A DNA stretch of 51,924 nucleotides, from positions 1 through 51,924 of the forward strand of contig OMZU01000034.1 in assembly GCA_900315605.1 (NCBI GenBank). The letters run 5' to 3'. The stretch's first letter is position 1. Each line of letters opens with the position of its first letter. The notes beneath the pieces were generated by a model. The model was not told the DNA's origin, did not search any database, and was given only the letters and a program-made list of their open reading frames with translations. This stretch comes from an uncultured Eubacteriales bacterium. Its GTDB lineage: Bacteria; Bacillota; Clostridia; Oscillospirales; Acutalibacteraceae. The translations under genes were made by a program, and so were the position numbers. Positions 1-9,205 of the stretch are shown one piece after another.

Positions 1-37
1 ATTCGCTGTCTTTCAGCTCATATCTGTGCTTTCCCAT
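1..37 (-). CDS. Partial transposase-like protein, first 12 codons (runs off left edge)
   Basis: Reading leftwards from an ATG at 37, the 12 visible codons give MGKHRYELKDSE. This looks like the N-terminus of IS5-type transposases, which often begin M-G-x-H-x-Y-E-L followed by an acidic stretch. GAGG lies only one base before the ATG, but a good promoter sits just upstream (44-72). The family call rests on 12 residues, so it is tentative. It would fit an insertion sequence entering the window from the left. Confidence 0.45.
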   Translation of the reverse strand, partial: MGKHRYELKDSE

Positions 38-43
38 ACCTCG

Positions 44-72
44 ATTATATCGTTATTTTTCTTTTTGTGCAA
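44..72 (-). promoter_or_regulatory. Sigma-A-type promoter of the left-edge gene
   Basis: On the minus strand, TTGCAC and TATAAT are separated by exactly 17 bases. The -10 box ends only about 7 bases before the ATG at 37, so the transcript would start at or almost at the start codon. The mRNA may be nearly leaderless or the true start may lie further in. Confidence 0.6.
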
Positions 73-238
73 TATTTATTTTTTAAACAAGGTCTAATTT
101 TATTAATATTTCATAAAAAAATTATTAAAATTCTATACCCGGTTTTGTTGAAGAAAATGACAAAAAGCGGTAACATTAAATTGGATGATTAATTGAACGA
201 TTTTTTATTTTTTCACAATTTTTTCAAGGAGGATTTTT

Positions 239-1846
239 ATGAAAACACTTAAAAAACTTGCCGGCTTCACGCTTTCTGCAATGATGATTTTGTCTTGCTT
301 TACGGGACTTTCGTCACTCAACGTTCTTGCGGCTGAGGACGAAACGATCGAGGCTGCTGTCGGCGCATAAACTGACAAACTCACGATTTCCGCTGAATCC
401 AATTATTTTCCTGACAGTATTTATACTGTTTCTGAGACAGAGCTGAACGGTAATGATGATCTTGTCACAGTTTCTTACTACATCAACACATCAAAGCGTC
501 TTGTCAACTTTGACTGGTTGCTTGAATATGATCCGCAGGTTCTTGAATTTGTCGAGGAGTATAACTTTAATGAAGATTACGACCAGCAGATCATGCCGCA
601 GGTTTCGGGCGCAGTATGTCTTAACACCAACAAGCACGGAAGGATCCTCTGCAACTTTGTTTCGGTCACTGCAAAAACAAAGCTTTAAAACAACGGTGAT
701 TACGTACCCTTTGTGACCGTTACTTTTAAGGCTGTTGGTACGGGAGATACAAGCGTTGATCTTACGGTCAAGGATTTATCGATCGGCGAAAGAAGCGGCA
801 GCTTTGGTGATTACAATTCGATCGAGTCAGCTGTGAGGCTGGGCGTAGTAAACCAAAACCTGAGCGTTCCGGTTTCATGTGCAACAGTCGCCTACACCGG
901 AACATACTGCTCCTACAATGATGTCGCAACGCCGGAGCCTGTTGAAGACGACAACCTCAAGTTCAAGAGCTATTCGGTTTCACTTGCAAGCAACATCGAG
1001 ATGAACTTTAATGTAGCTCAGTCTACGCTTGAAGGTTACGACGATCCATACGTTGTTGTAAATATAAACGGCGAGGAAACAACAATCGAAGATTATACAG
1101 TTTCCGGCACAAACTATGTATTTAAATTTGATAAGATTTATCCGCAGCTCGTTGGTGAAAACGTGACAGCTGTTCTTCACGCAAAGCAGGGTCGCGCCGA
1201 TCATTACAGTGCTCCCTACACAAAATCCGTAAAGGGCTACTGCGAAAACATGTTTAAGCACGACCACAATACATACGGCAAGCTTCATACGCTTCTTGTA
1301 AATCTTCTTAATTACGGCGAAACTGCTCAAAAATACGTAAACTTTAAGACAAACGAGCTTTGCACAAGAAATCTTACCGCAGAGCAGAAAACCTGGGCTC
1401 TCACCCTTGCTGACTGCGACGAGCCACAGTCTGTTAAAAACTATCACGCCGAAACAATTTCCGATCCCTCAATCGTATTCAAGTCAGCAGGTCTTTCGAT
1501 CGGAAGCACAGTCGGCATCAAGATTAATTTCACAACACCGGACATTGATAACACAACGATCGTTGCAACGATCAACGGCAATGATTACACCTTTACAAGC
1601 GAGGACTTTGAGCCTGTTTCGGGCTATACCGACAGATATTGCGTGATCTTCAGCAATGTTCTTGCCAACGAAATGGGAACGACTGTTTACTTCAAAGGTT
1701 ATCAGAACGGTAAGTTAGCAAGCGACACAGCAACCTACAGCATTGCATCCTACGTTGCCGCTCATATCAATGACTCAAACAACATCGCAGACCTTGTCAG
1801 CGCAATGTACCTCTATGGCGAAGCTGCAAAGGCATTTGCAGGGTAA
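239..1846 (+). pseudogene. Secreted cohesin-like plus repeat-module protein, broken by two in-frame TAA codons
   Basis: An AAGGAGG site precedes an ATG at 239 that opens a signal peptide (MKTLKKLAGFTLSAMMILS...). One frame runs from 239 to 1846 without any frameshift but holds TAA at 368-370 (codon 44) and TAA at 686-688 (codon 150). Between the stops is a domain starting LTISAESNYFP, which matches the cohesin-like domain of the amylase at the right end of the window (VRAKSNYFP...). After the second stop come two copies of a beta-rich and helical module ending in DLVSAMYLYGEAAKAFAG. The same module ends the broken gene at 36558-40114. Both stops could arise from GAA by a single G-to-T change. 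A GTG restart at 713 has no signal peptide. It is probably a decayed amylosome or surface component. Sequencing error is unlikely to create two such changes. Confidence 0.8.
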
Positions 1847-1877
1847 TATCCGGTCAATAATATTTTCTTTACAAATC

Positions 1878-1916
1878 AACGACCCCGAACGGTATCTTCG
1901 TTCGAGGTCGTTTTTA
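1878..1916 (+). terminator. Rho-independent terminator
   Basis: Fourteen-base arms (AACGACCCCGAACG and CGTTCGAGGTCGTT, one G-T pair) enclose a short loop and are followed by TTTTT. It lies 30 bases after the stop of the broken secreted-protein gene. Confidence 0.85.
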
Positions 1917-2037
1917 TACTAATCTCAGATAAAAAGTGGACAAAGATTTGCGAGGATATTTTTCGCAAGACGAGGCGAAGGACGCCGCAAGGCTGTCGCC
2001 TTGCAAGGATTTGAGCTTAGTATTATTTAGCAGCTAT

Positions 2038-2976
2038 TTATTTTTCCGTCCATCTTCTGTAGAAGCCGGCAAGAATAGCTCCCGAGATATTGTGCCAAAC
2101 CGAGAACACCGCGCCCGGAACAGTTGCCATTGCCAGCTGAGGAAACGCAGTTCCGGCAAGGCTGGTTGCCAAGCCCGAGTTTTGCATTCCGATCTCGATT
2201 GAAAGAGCCTTTGTTTTTGACGGTCCCATTTTGAACAGCTTTCCGAGACCGAAGCCGCAGAGATATCCCAACAGATTGTGCAGAATAACGACCGACAGAA
2301 CTATCGCTCCTGCCGAAAAAATCCTCTCGGCGTTGTGAGAAACGACCGAAGCGACGATCAGGCAGATAGCTATGGTCGAAACGAGCGGAAGCGCGGTCAC
2401 AGCCTTGCTCACATATTTTCCGAAAAGCATGTTCAGCAAAAAGCCGAGCGCGATCGGGATAAGAATGACCGTTATTATGCTCCAAAACATACTCCAAACG
2501 TCAACCTCGACCGTGGTCTGCAAAAGCAAATAGGTTATTGCCGGGGTGAGAAGCGGAGCAAGCAGCGTGTTTACGCCTGTCATTCCGACCGACAAGGCAA
2601 CGTCTCCCTTTGACAAGTAGGTGATAACATTGCTCGCAGTGCCTCCCGGACAGGTTCCGACCAGCACCACTCCTGCCGTGAGCGCAGGGTCAAGCCCGAA
2701 CAAGCGGCTCAAACCGAACGCCAGCGACGGCATGATAATAAACTGAGCTGCACAGCCGATCAGGATATCCTTTGGGTGCGTAAAAACCGGCGCGAAGTCC
2801 CTTGGCTTCATCGTCAGACCCATGCCGAACATTATAATCATGAGCAGATAGTTTATCCACGCGGTGTCTATCCACAGCGACGACGACGGAACAAACAGCG
2901 CGAGCGCGGCGACTGCCAGCACGATTATCGCCATGTATTTTCCAAAGCTTTCGCTGATCTTCGTAAGCAATTTCAT
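2038..2976 (-). CDS. Bile acid:sodium symporter (BASS) family transporter
   Basis: This 312-residue integral membrane protein has about nine or ten hydrophobic segments. Two family hallmarks are visible: GTCPGGTASNVITYLSKGD in the middle, including the Pro-Gly-Gly-rich helix break, and the later EIGMQNSGLA stretch that matches the second crossover region. Family members import organic anions such as bile acids, 2-keto acids or pantoate with sodium; the substrate here cannot be told. The ATG at 2976 has GGAG seven bases upstream; longer starts lack a ribosome site. It is a single gene, flanked by repeats rather than partners. Confidence 0.9.
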   Translation of the reverse strand: MKLLTKISESFGKYMAIIVLAVAALALFVPSSSLWIDTAWINYLLMIIMFGMGLTMKPRDFAPVFTHPKDILIGCAAQFIIMPSLAFGLSRLFGLDPALTAGVVLVGTCPGGTASNVITYLSKGDVALSVGMTGVNTLLAPLLTPAITYLLLQTTVEVDVWSMFWSIITVILIPIALGFLLNMLFGKYVSKAVTALPLVSTIAICLIVASVVSHNAERIFSAGAIVLSVVILHNLLGYLCGFGLGKLFKMGPSKTKALSIEIGMQNSGLATSLAGTAFPQLAMATVPGAVFSVWHNISGAILAGFYRRWTEK

Positions 2977-3030
2977 TTTGATTCTCCGTTTTTTATCCTT
3001 ACCGTGAAAGTAAGCTTTATGTGATATTTT

Positions 3031-3105
3031 GTAGGGGCGCACCCATGTGTGCGCCCTATTAAAAGCCGTGCTCTACCGAGGGCGCACACGCGGGTGCGCC
3101 CCTAC
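3031..3105. repeat. REP-like palindromic repeat, family C, inverted pair
   Basis: Two copies of a GC-rich element (3031-3060 and 3078-3105) face each other. Each copy carries GGGCGCAC and GTGCGCCC blocks that are partly self-complementary. Related copies lie at 46401-46474 and 51774-51806. The unit lies between genes and could also fold as one large hairpin. Confidence 0.75.
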
Positions 3106-3141
3106 GATTAGAATTATTATCCTATTTCATTCATCATATTG

Positions 3142-3160
3142 CCACTTCGCTGCGAAGTGG
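3142..3160 (-). terminator. Hairpin just after the LRR-dockerin gene
   Basis: A near-perfect palindrome with arms CCACTTCGC and GCGAAGTGG lies two bases past the stop codon at 3162. No clear T-run follows on the minus strand, so it may stabilise the 3' end rather than terminate. Confidence 0.4.
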
Positions 3161-3161
3161 T

Positions 3162-5471
3162 TTAATACAAGCTTTCAAGCCCTGCAAGGTAATATTGCAG
3201 CTTTGTTGCATCGTCGATCGCAACAGTTCCGTTTCGGTTCACGTCGGCTGATTTTTCCTGATAGATATCGAAATCCTCGTTCAGCAGCTCGGCGAGCTTG
3301 TACTGAATTATAGTCGCGTCGTTGATCGACACCTCGCCGTCGATATCGGCGTCTCCGAGCGGATATGCCACAAGATCCTTTGTTACCGAGGTCCTGTTCA
3401 CCGATACGGGGATATCAACGATCGCGTGACCTCTTTTGATTACGCGCAGAAAATAATTGCCCTTGGAAACATTCTTAAATGTGTAGCTTGCGCTGTTTCC
3501 GTAAACCATGCACTCGTCGATCGCCTCTTTGTTGTTCGGATCCAAAAGCTGAACAAAAGAAGGTGTGTTTGGGCTGAGATATGTTTTCAGTCCGCCGCTG
3601 ATGTCTGTTGACTGTATCGGAACAAAGGTGATGTGCGGATTTTCTTCGGCGTAGGTCTCCGCTGCCGAGCCGGTGTAGCCATAGATAGTATAGCCGCTGA
3701 ACGGCATTTCGACCTCGTAAAAATAATATCCGAACGCACATTCGCCGATCGAAGTCACGTTGTCGGGGATCGTGGCAGACGAGGTTTGGTAGCTGAGGAA
3801 CGCGCCTTCGCCGATCGTTTTGAGCTTGCTGCCAAAGGAAATGGAATCAAGCGCACAGCCGCTGAAGGCTCTTCTTCCGATAGTCACGAGCGAATCGGGG
3901 AAGTTGGCTTTATAAAGCGTATTATTGCCCGAAAATGCCGCCTCGCCGATTTCGCTAAGGTCGTTTCCGAGGCTAACCTCGGTGAGGTTATTCATGGAGC
4001 AAAAAGCGCGTTTTCCGACATAGGTAACGCCGTTCTCTATGACGATGCTGTAGATATCGTCCTTGAGGTGCTCCCACGGAACGTCATAATAGCCCTCGGA
4101 GCCGTCCCAAATATAATTGTAATCCGCCATTCTGCCGCTGCCGTAAATCGTCAGGGTGTAGTTGTCGGGGTCATATCTCCAATAGCAGTCGCCGGTCTTG
4201 CCCTCGGTCAGGGTGAGCGGAACAAAGGTGATGTGCGGATTGTCGTCTGCGTAACGCTCCGCCTCGGTGTTAGCGTAGCCGTAGAGAGTTACGCCGTCAA
4301 CCTTTTCGTAATCGTTAAAAAGATAATATCCAAAGGCGTGCTCGGAAATCGTTTGGATCCCGTATGGCACGTTTATTTTTTTGAGCTTTTTGCTCGAAAA
4401 AGCCGATTCGCCCACGGTTTTGAGTCCAAGTCCGAACTTTGCCTCAGTAAGTCCGGTGTAGCTGAACGCGTCCGCGCCTATTTTTTCAAGGCTGTCGGGG
4501 AAGGTGACAGAGCTGATCCCGGTGTCCTCATAAAAGGCTCTTGTGCCGATCTCGGTCACTGTGTTGCCCAGACTAAGCTCGGCGATATTAAGGTAGCCGT
4601 CAAAAACTCTGTTGCCGATATAGGTAACGCCGTCCTTGAACTCGACCGACTTGATATGATCTGCATAGGGCTTCCACGGAGCGTCGAGTCCGCGCGCGTA
4701 GTCCTCCATTCTGCCGTTGCCTGCGATCGTCATTTTGCCGGCGGAATAGTCAAAGGTGAAATTGCAGTCTCCGACCGGGCTTTCGTAAATATCTCTAAAG
4801 CTGAGCCTGTTTATATCCGCATAGAGATTCGCGGCGGATCTATCCTCTCCGTATACGGTAAAGGAGGTCCTTCCGCTGCTCTTGTACCCAAAAGCGCGGT
4901 AGCCGATGCTTTTGATATCACGCGGGAAAAAGGAATAGGTAAGCGCGGTATTGCTGAACGCATAATCTCCGATTTTCTTAACGTTTTTGCCCATCAAAAA
5001 ATCGCTGAGCTTTTCGCAGTAATTAAAGGCGTAGCTGTCGATAGTTTCTACCTTGTCGGGAATATAGACTCCGTCCAGCATATCGCAGCCGTTGAACGCA
5101 AATTCGCCAATCGAGCCCAGCGAATCGGGCAGGCTCAGGCGAGTGACCCGCGAGCAAGAGGTGAAGGCGTGATTGCCCACACGTGTTACGCCGTCCTCGA
5201 CCTCGATCCTGATAATATTGTCCTTGACGCTGTACCAAGGCATATCCGTAAGGTCGTCATAATCCGCCATCGCGCCGTTGCCGCTGATCCTCAGCAAGAA
5301 GCCGTCGGAATCCGCTCTGGCATACAGCCACTTGCAGTCGCCGGTCGTTCCGCTAAGAGCGATCGCCTCGCTGTCGCTCTCAGCCGCACTCACGCCAAAG
5401 GAAGCTGCGCCAAACGCCGAGGCTGCCATAACTGCCGAAAGAAAGACAGCAAGTATTCTACACTTTTTCAT
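3162..5471 (-). CDS. Secreted BspA-type leucine-rich-repeat protein with C-terminal dockerin
   Basis: This is a 769-residue exported protein. The ATG at 5471 follows GGAGG and starts a signal peptide (MKKCRILAVFLSAVMAASAF...). Three similar blocks begin near residues 44, 236 and 426. Each opens with GDC, then GNGxMxDY and PW, then a run of LRR_5 (BspA-like) repeats with motifs such as GVTYIGNRVF and IGEAAFSGN. A type I dockerin occupies roughly residues 702-765, with two calcium-loop segments (GDADIDGEVSINDAT and ADVNRNGTVAIDDAT). LRR_5 domains usually mediate binding to proteins or surfaces. The dockerin should plug the protein into a cohesin scaffold, so a binding or adhesion role on the amylosome is inferred. 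No catalytic domain is visible. Confidence 0.88.
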   Translation of the reverse strand: MKKCRILAVFLSAVMAASAFGAASFGVSAAESDSEAIALSGTTGDCKWLYARADSDGFLLRISGNGAMADYDDLTDMPWYSVKDNIIRIEVEDGVTRVGNHAFTSCSRVTRLSLPDSLGSIGEFAFNGCDMLDGVYIPDKVETIDSYAFNYCEKLSDFLMGKNVKKIGDYAFSNTALTYSFFPRDIKSIGYRAFGYKSSGRTSFTVYGEDRSAANLYADINRLSFRDIYESPVGDCNFTFDYSAGKMTIAGNGRMEDYARGLDAPWKPYADHIKSVEFKDGVTYIGNRVFDGYLNIAELSLGNTVTEIGTRAFYEDTGISSVTFPDSLEKIGADAFSYTGLTEAKFGLGLKTVGESAFSSKKLKKINVPYGIQTISEHAFGYYLFNDYEKVDGVTLYGYANTEAERYADDNPHITFVPLTLTEGKTGDCYWRYDPDNYTLTIYGSGRMADYNYIWDGSEGYYDVPWEHLKDDIYSIVIENGVTYVGKRAFCSMNNLTEVSLGNDLSEIGEAAFSGNNTLYKANFPDSLVTIGRRAFSGCALDSISFGSKLKTIGEGAFLSYQTSSATIPDNVTSIGECAFGYYFYEVEMPFSGYTIYGYTGSAAETYAEENPHITFVPIQSTDISGGLKTYLSPNTPSFVQLLDPNNKEAIDECMVYGNSASYTFKNVSKGNYFLRVIKRGHAIVDIPVSVNRTSVTKDLVAYPLGDADIDGEVSINDATIIQYKLAELLNEDFDIYQEKSADVNRNGTVAIDDATKLQYYLAGLESLY

Positions 5472-5613
5472 TTTGAACCTCCAACTTTTTATTTTTGAGG
5501 AAGCACTGAATAAATGAGGTGTAAATATCGGCGAGCAGATTTGTTCAAAATATGCCGTCAAGATTTGCGCCAAACCGTCAGGTGCCATTTAATCAGCAGT
5601 TCCTTAAATTATA

Positions 5614-5630
5614 GGCAACACCGCACAATT
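5614..5630. repeat. Dispersed repeat, family A half-copy
   Basis: The sequence GGCAACACCGCACAATT lies in the gap 5472-5652. It matches one arm of the full palindrome at 9444-9484 and the half-copy at 13265-13281. The rest of this gap holds no convincing gene. Confidence 0.6.
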
Positions 5631-5652
5631 CGCAGTGCTCCCTTTATAGTTT

Positions 5653-6654
5653 TCAATGATTTCCCTCAAAATCAGTTTCATCATTTTGTAGAATAAGCTT
5701 GTCAAGCAATTCCTGTAAGGCTTCTGCGAGATTATCGGGACTAAGAAATAGTAATTTTTCATAAACGTCACAAAGCACATCGTCATCAGGAAAACGCTTT
5801 TTTCCCTCGGAGCATATCCATAGCGCGGAATTTTTCGTCTCAATACTTCCAAGGTTATTTTCCTGTAATTCCACGCTTAGCCATTCACGCCAAACAAAGC
5901 AGTGAAAGTTATGCTCAATACATGCTTTTCTTAATATCCACCGTGCGGTATTTTCTTTGTTATAATCTCCGCTGCCTCTTTGATTTTTTTCAAATCTTGA
6001 CCATAACTGCCAACATATTCCTGGCAAATTTCTGTTAATACACATTTCTTTGTATATCCAACGCGCTGTATTCTCTTTATCATATTCTCCGGCTCCGCTG
6101 TACTTTTCTTCCAGCTTTGCCCATGCACGCCACGTAATGCTGTCCGCGTTTTGCTCTATACAGGCTTTTTTGTATATCCAACGCGCTGTATTCTCTTGCT
6201 CGTATTCTCCGGCTCCACTGTACTTTTCTTCCAGATTTGCCCATGCAAGCCACGTAATGCTGTCCGCGTTTTGCTCTATACAGGCTTTTTTGTATATCCA
6301 ACGCGCTGTATTCTCTTGCTCGTATTCTCCGGCTCCATGTATTACTGTCTGCATTTTGCTCTATACAGGCTTTTTTGTATATCCAACGTGCTGTATTCTC
6401 TTGCTCGTATTCTCCGGCTCCGCTGTACTTTTCTTCCAGCTTTGCCCATGCACGCCATGTATCGTCTGTATTTTGCTCTATACAGGCTTTTTGGTATATC
6501 CAACGCGCTGTATTCTCTTGCTCGTATTCTCCGGCTCCGCTGTACTTTTCTTCCAGCTTTGCCCATGCAAGCCACGTAATGCTGTCCGCGTTTTGCTCTA
6601 TACAGGCTTTTTTGTATATCCAACGCGCTGTATTCTCTTGCTCGTATTCTCCGG
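5653..6654 (-). pseudogene. Detached 3' part of the MPE-STAND protein: HAT/TPR-like repeats
   Basis: This stretch continues the coding sequence of the gene at 6655-9087 but is cut off by a TAG at 6655-6657. From about 6654 to 6335 the repeats read in a different frame from the upstream gene. From about 6354 to 5653 they return to the original frame. Units look like WIYKKACIEQNADSITW then AWAKLEEKYSGAGEYEQ, with the Trp/Tyr/Ala/Glu spacing of HAT (half-a-TPR) repeats. The last three or so units diverge and end with a non-repeat tail (FLSPDNLAEALQELLDKLIL). No start site for independent translation is evident. It is best explained as sequence lost from the protein by repeat contraction. Confidence 0.7.
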
Positions 6655-6790
6655 CTAGGCTTTTCGGTATATCCAACGCGCTGTATTCTCTTGCTCGTAT
6701 TCTCCGGCTCCGCTGTACTTTTCTTCCAGCTTTGCCCATGCAAGCCATGTATCACTGTCTGCATTATGTTCTATGCAAGCTTTTCGGTAT
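6056..6790 (-). repeat. Tandem array of near-identical 120-bp coding repeats, two units shortened
   Basis: The marker ACGCGCTGTATTCTCT (plus strand; one copy reads ACGTG) recurs at 6061, 6181, 6301, 6386, 6503, 6623 and 6676. Spacings are 120, 120, 85, 117, 120 and 53 bases. Units are almost identical in DNA, so the array is young or being homogenised. The 85- and 53-base spacings are losses of 35 and 67 bases that each break the reading frame but sum to 102, which is divisible by three. The 117-base unit lost one codon. Confidence 0.9.
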
Positions 6791-9087
6791 ATCTGTGCCG
6801 GAGAATTTTGTGCGTTGCTATTCCATAAAACTCCATTTTTTAACAATAAATTGCACCAAGCACTTAAACGGGCAGGAGAATACCACTCTCTGTCAAAGCA
6901 GATACTATAAAACAATAATTGCGTTTTCTCGTCCTGTACAACACGCATAATCCTATCAAAACGATAAGGAGGGAACGATTTGTATTCGTCAACTATTCTT
7001 TCGATTAAATATTTTTGAGTATCAAGTCCGGCATACTCCAAACCTGAGCACAGCTTTATCATACATTCAATGCCGTTTTTTCGTGGATCTCCAAAATGTT
7101 TTTCGGATTTGTAATTCTCAAGCTTAAAATCAAACAGATTTATCATTACTCTGTCAATTTCATCTAATGACAAGCTTCCGTTATCGGAAAACAGTTCATT
7201 AAAAAAAAGTTTTTCGATTACTTCATGACGGGTTTGGTATCTGTAACCATTCAAGGAAACCTCCTTGCTCAATGCCTTGCCCGCATCCTTTGGAGTCAAA
7301 GATAATTTATTGCATGCAGGCTTGTACTGCCTTTTTTCAAAATCAACTCCGCACTGCTCCGACATAACAATATGAGCCAGCAAAATCAAGGCAGAATGAG
7401 ATTTTTTAGATAAATTATCAATTATCTGGTGCGCAATTTCCTCCAATGAATTTTTATCTTCAACAGCAAGCAGCATTGCGGCATAAAGAAAGCCGTATGA
7501 GTTTTTATAGAAAATTGATTTAATCTGTTCGATTGTCCTTGAAGTATTCAAGTAATTTTTTACGCATCCGGCAAAATCCGAGGCTTCTTTTTCCGATAAT
7601 GAAGTCAGCGGTATCTCCTCTATATCGCGACCGTCAATATTCAAAGACTCTTTCAACAAATTCCATTCGTTTTCTCTTGCTCCCAAAACCAGTGAATATC
7701 CTGACTCAATAACGGATTCCAAAAAAGCCTTAAACAGTGAGTTATCCGGAGGATTATCAATTACAAAAACGGTATTATCTGTGATTGTTTCAGGCAACTC
7801 TATTCTTCCGCGTCCGTTGTTGTACAGTACATCAAAACCGTTTTCTATAAGCATATCACACAGTTGCATAAGGACTGTGGATTTTCCTTCACCGCCCGGA
7901 CCTGTTAAAGCATAAACTCCACCCGTGTCTACAACTCGATTGTATAAATCATCAACAGCCTCGCGTTTAGGAATGACGCCCTTAAAAACCATGTTCCATT
8001 TGCAGTGGGAGCCGCGCAAAAAGCTTTTGACATGATAAGGTTTACAGCTTTGAGTACATAGATCATTTATTTTTTTATTATCCAACCAACAATCTCCGAC
8101 ATTGGTTTTAATTGTTTTTGGGGATATAGATTTTTTGTACTTATCGCGTAAAAAATATTTATCGTTTCCGTCCGGATAAAGGTTTGCTTGGTCGTCTTTA
8201 TCCCATTTCAAATATTCCAAATCAACTTGACCGTTTTCATTTATTATATGCCAAATCATTCCAAAATCAGAATAATCATCATTTTCGTCTGATGAAGTTC
8301 TGTACGAAACCACATTTGGGATACTGGTTCCACTGCTAAAATTTATGTATTTTTCGTCCGGATTTGTAGTCTTTTTATGCCTGTCTCCACACAAATAAGC
8401 ACTGACATTTCCATTTTCCAAAACAGCACGTAATTCGCTCTTTTGTTTTTCTATTAAATCAAAAAAGCTGTTATGTCCGATAGCCAGGCAAGGTAAATCA
8501 TCTTTGCATAAATCATCATAAAGCTTAGTAGCTGTATTAGTATCAAGCATTTGATTCTTTTTTTCTTTATCGTCTGCAACAATTGTTGTATTTAGATGGA
8601 GAATGTTAAGTTTTTCTCTCCCTTCCCAGCTCCTCATATGAACGCACACAGGAAGCTTGTCGCAGTCGTCTTTGTAAATTCCGATTTTCTTTACAAATTC
8701 GATATACGGCTCATAAAACAATAGTAGCTTGTTCAGTCTTTCTTTTTTATAAAGCTCGCTCGGCTCCTGCTTAAGGGTCTTAATAGCGTCGTCCCGAACA
8801 AAATCTGTATCAGCTTCTTTGAATACATCATGATTTCCCGGAACAACAAAAACATCTCTATCCGGCTTTATACCCATAGCTTTAATCAGTTTCGGAAGAA
8901 ATTCTTCTGCCTGTTCATAATTATTATCTTTAAAGTTATGAAAGTCTCCGGTAATGATTAACAGCTTTTCTTTTTCAGAAACATTCTTAAGTTTTTCTTC
9001 TACATGCCGTAAAATCACTTCTTTCATGTTGTTCCATTCAGGATTTACTACTAAGTGAAGATCTGAAATATGTAAAACGTAAATCAT
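6655..9087 (-). CDS. Metallophosphoesterase-STAND NTPase with HAT-like repeats, truncated
   Basis: The product is 810 residues. The ATG at 9087 has GAGG nine bases upstream; the TTG at 9102 overlaps this ribosome site. Residues 1-270 form a calcineurin-like phosphoesterase: ISDLHL (Asp9, His11), GDF (Asp48), GNHD (Asn85, His86), IGHN and CGDRH. A P-loop GPGGEGKST lies at 396-404 and a Walker B-like VFVIDN near 440-445, as in STAND-type NTPases. A helical region follows. After residue 755 come repeats of the HAT/TPR type, until a TAG created at a repeat contraction ends the frame. Effector-STAND-repeat order is the plan of many antiviral or conflict proteins, where repeats sense a ligand and the effector kills. 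That role is inferred here. The gene stands alone with its own promoter at 9206-9234. Confidence 0.8.
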   Translation of the reverse strand: MIYVLHISDLHLVVNPEWNNMKEVILRHVEEKLKNVSEKEKLLIITGDFHNFKDNNYEQAEEFLPKLIKAMGIKPDRDVFVVPGNHDVFKEADTDFVRDDAIKTLKQEPSELYKKERLNKLLLFYEPYIEFVKKIGIYKDDCDKLPVCVHMRSWEGREKLNILHLNTTIVADDKEKKNQMLDTNTATKLYDDLCKDDLPCLAIGHNSFFDLIEKQKSELRAVLENGNVSAYLCGDRHKKTTNPDEKYINFSSGTSIPNVVSYRTSSDENDDYSDFGMIWHIINENGQVDLEYLKWDKDDQANLYPDGNDKYFLRDKYKKSISPKTIKTNVGDCWLDNKKINDLCTQSCKPYHVKSFLRGSHCKWNMVFKGVIPKREAVDDLYNRVVDTGGVYALTGPGGEGKSTVLMQLCDMLIENGFDVLYNNGRGRIELPETITDNTVFVIDNPPDNSLFKAFLESVIESGYSLVLGARENEWNLLKESLNIDGRDIEEIPLTSLSEKEASDFAGCVKNYLNTSRTIEQIKSIFYKNSYGFLYAAMLLAVEDKNSLEEIAHQIIDNLSKKSHSALILLAHIVMSEQCGVDFEKRQYKPACNKLSLTPKDAGKALSKEVSLNGYRYQTRHEVIEKLFFNELFSDNGSLSLDEIDRVMINLFDFKLENYKSEKHFGDPRKNGIECMIKLCSGLEYAGLDTQKYLIERIVDEYKSFPPYRFDRIMRVVQDEKTQLLFYSICFDREWYSPARLSAWCNLLLKNGVLWNSNAQNSPAQIYRKACIEHNADSDTWLAWAKLEEKYSGAGEYEQENTARWIYRKA

Positions 9088-9205
9088 AATTTCCAACCTC
9101 AAATAATAATTATTGCAGTTTTATGAAAAACACCCTGGCAAGTTACTGTTTTCAAGATTCATGGAACCTCAACGCAGTGCGTGATTGACTGAAACTGTAT
9201 TGCAG

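Noticed and set aside
368-688. Stop-codon recoding of TAA
   Set aside because: Normal genes here end in TAA, and both affected codons are explained by simple point mutations.
1987-2004. Small hairpin GCAAGGC/GCCTTGC after the symporter gene
   Set aside because: Stem of seven bases without a T-run; too weak to call a terminator.
3633-5498. 621-codon plus-strand frame opposite the LRR-dockerin gene
   Set aside because: It mirrors codon bias of the real gene; its translation has no domain and no ribosome site, while the minus strand has clear LRR and dockerin motifs.
6056-6790. CRISPR-like array
   Set aside because: Units are 120 bases, contiguous and coding, without spacers or cas genes nearby.
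6050-6950. Repetitive plus-strand frames rich in Cys, Leu and Phe
   Set aside because: They are the opposite strand of the HAT repeat array; the minus strand continues the STAND protein.
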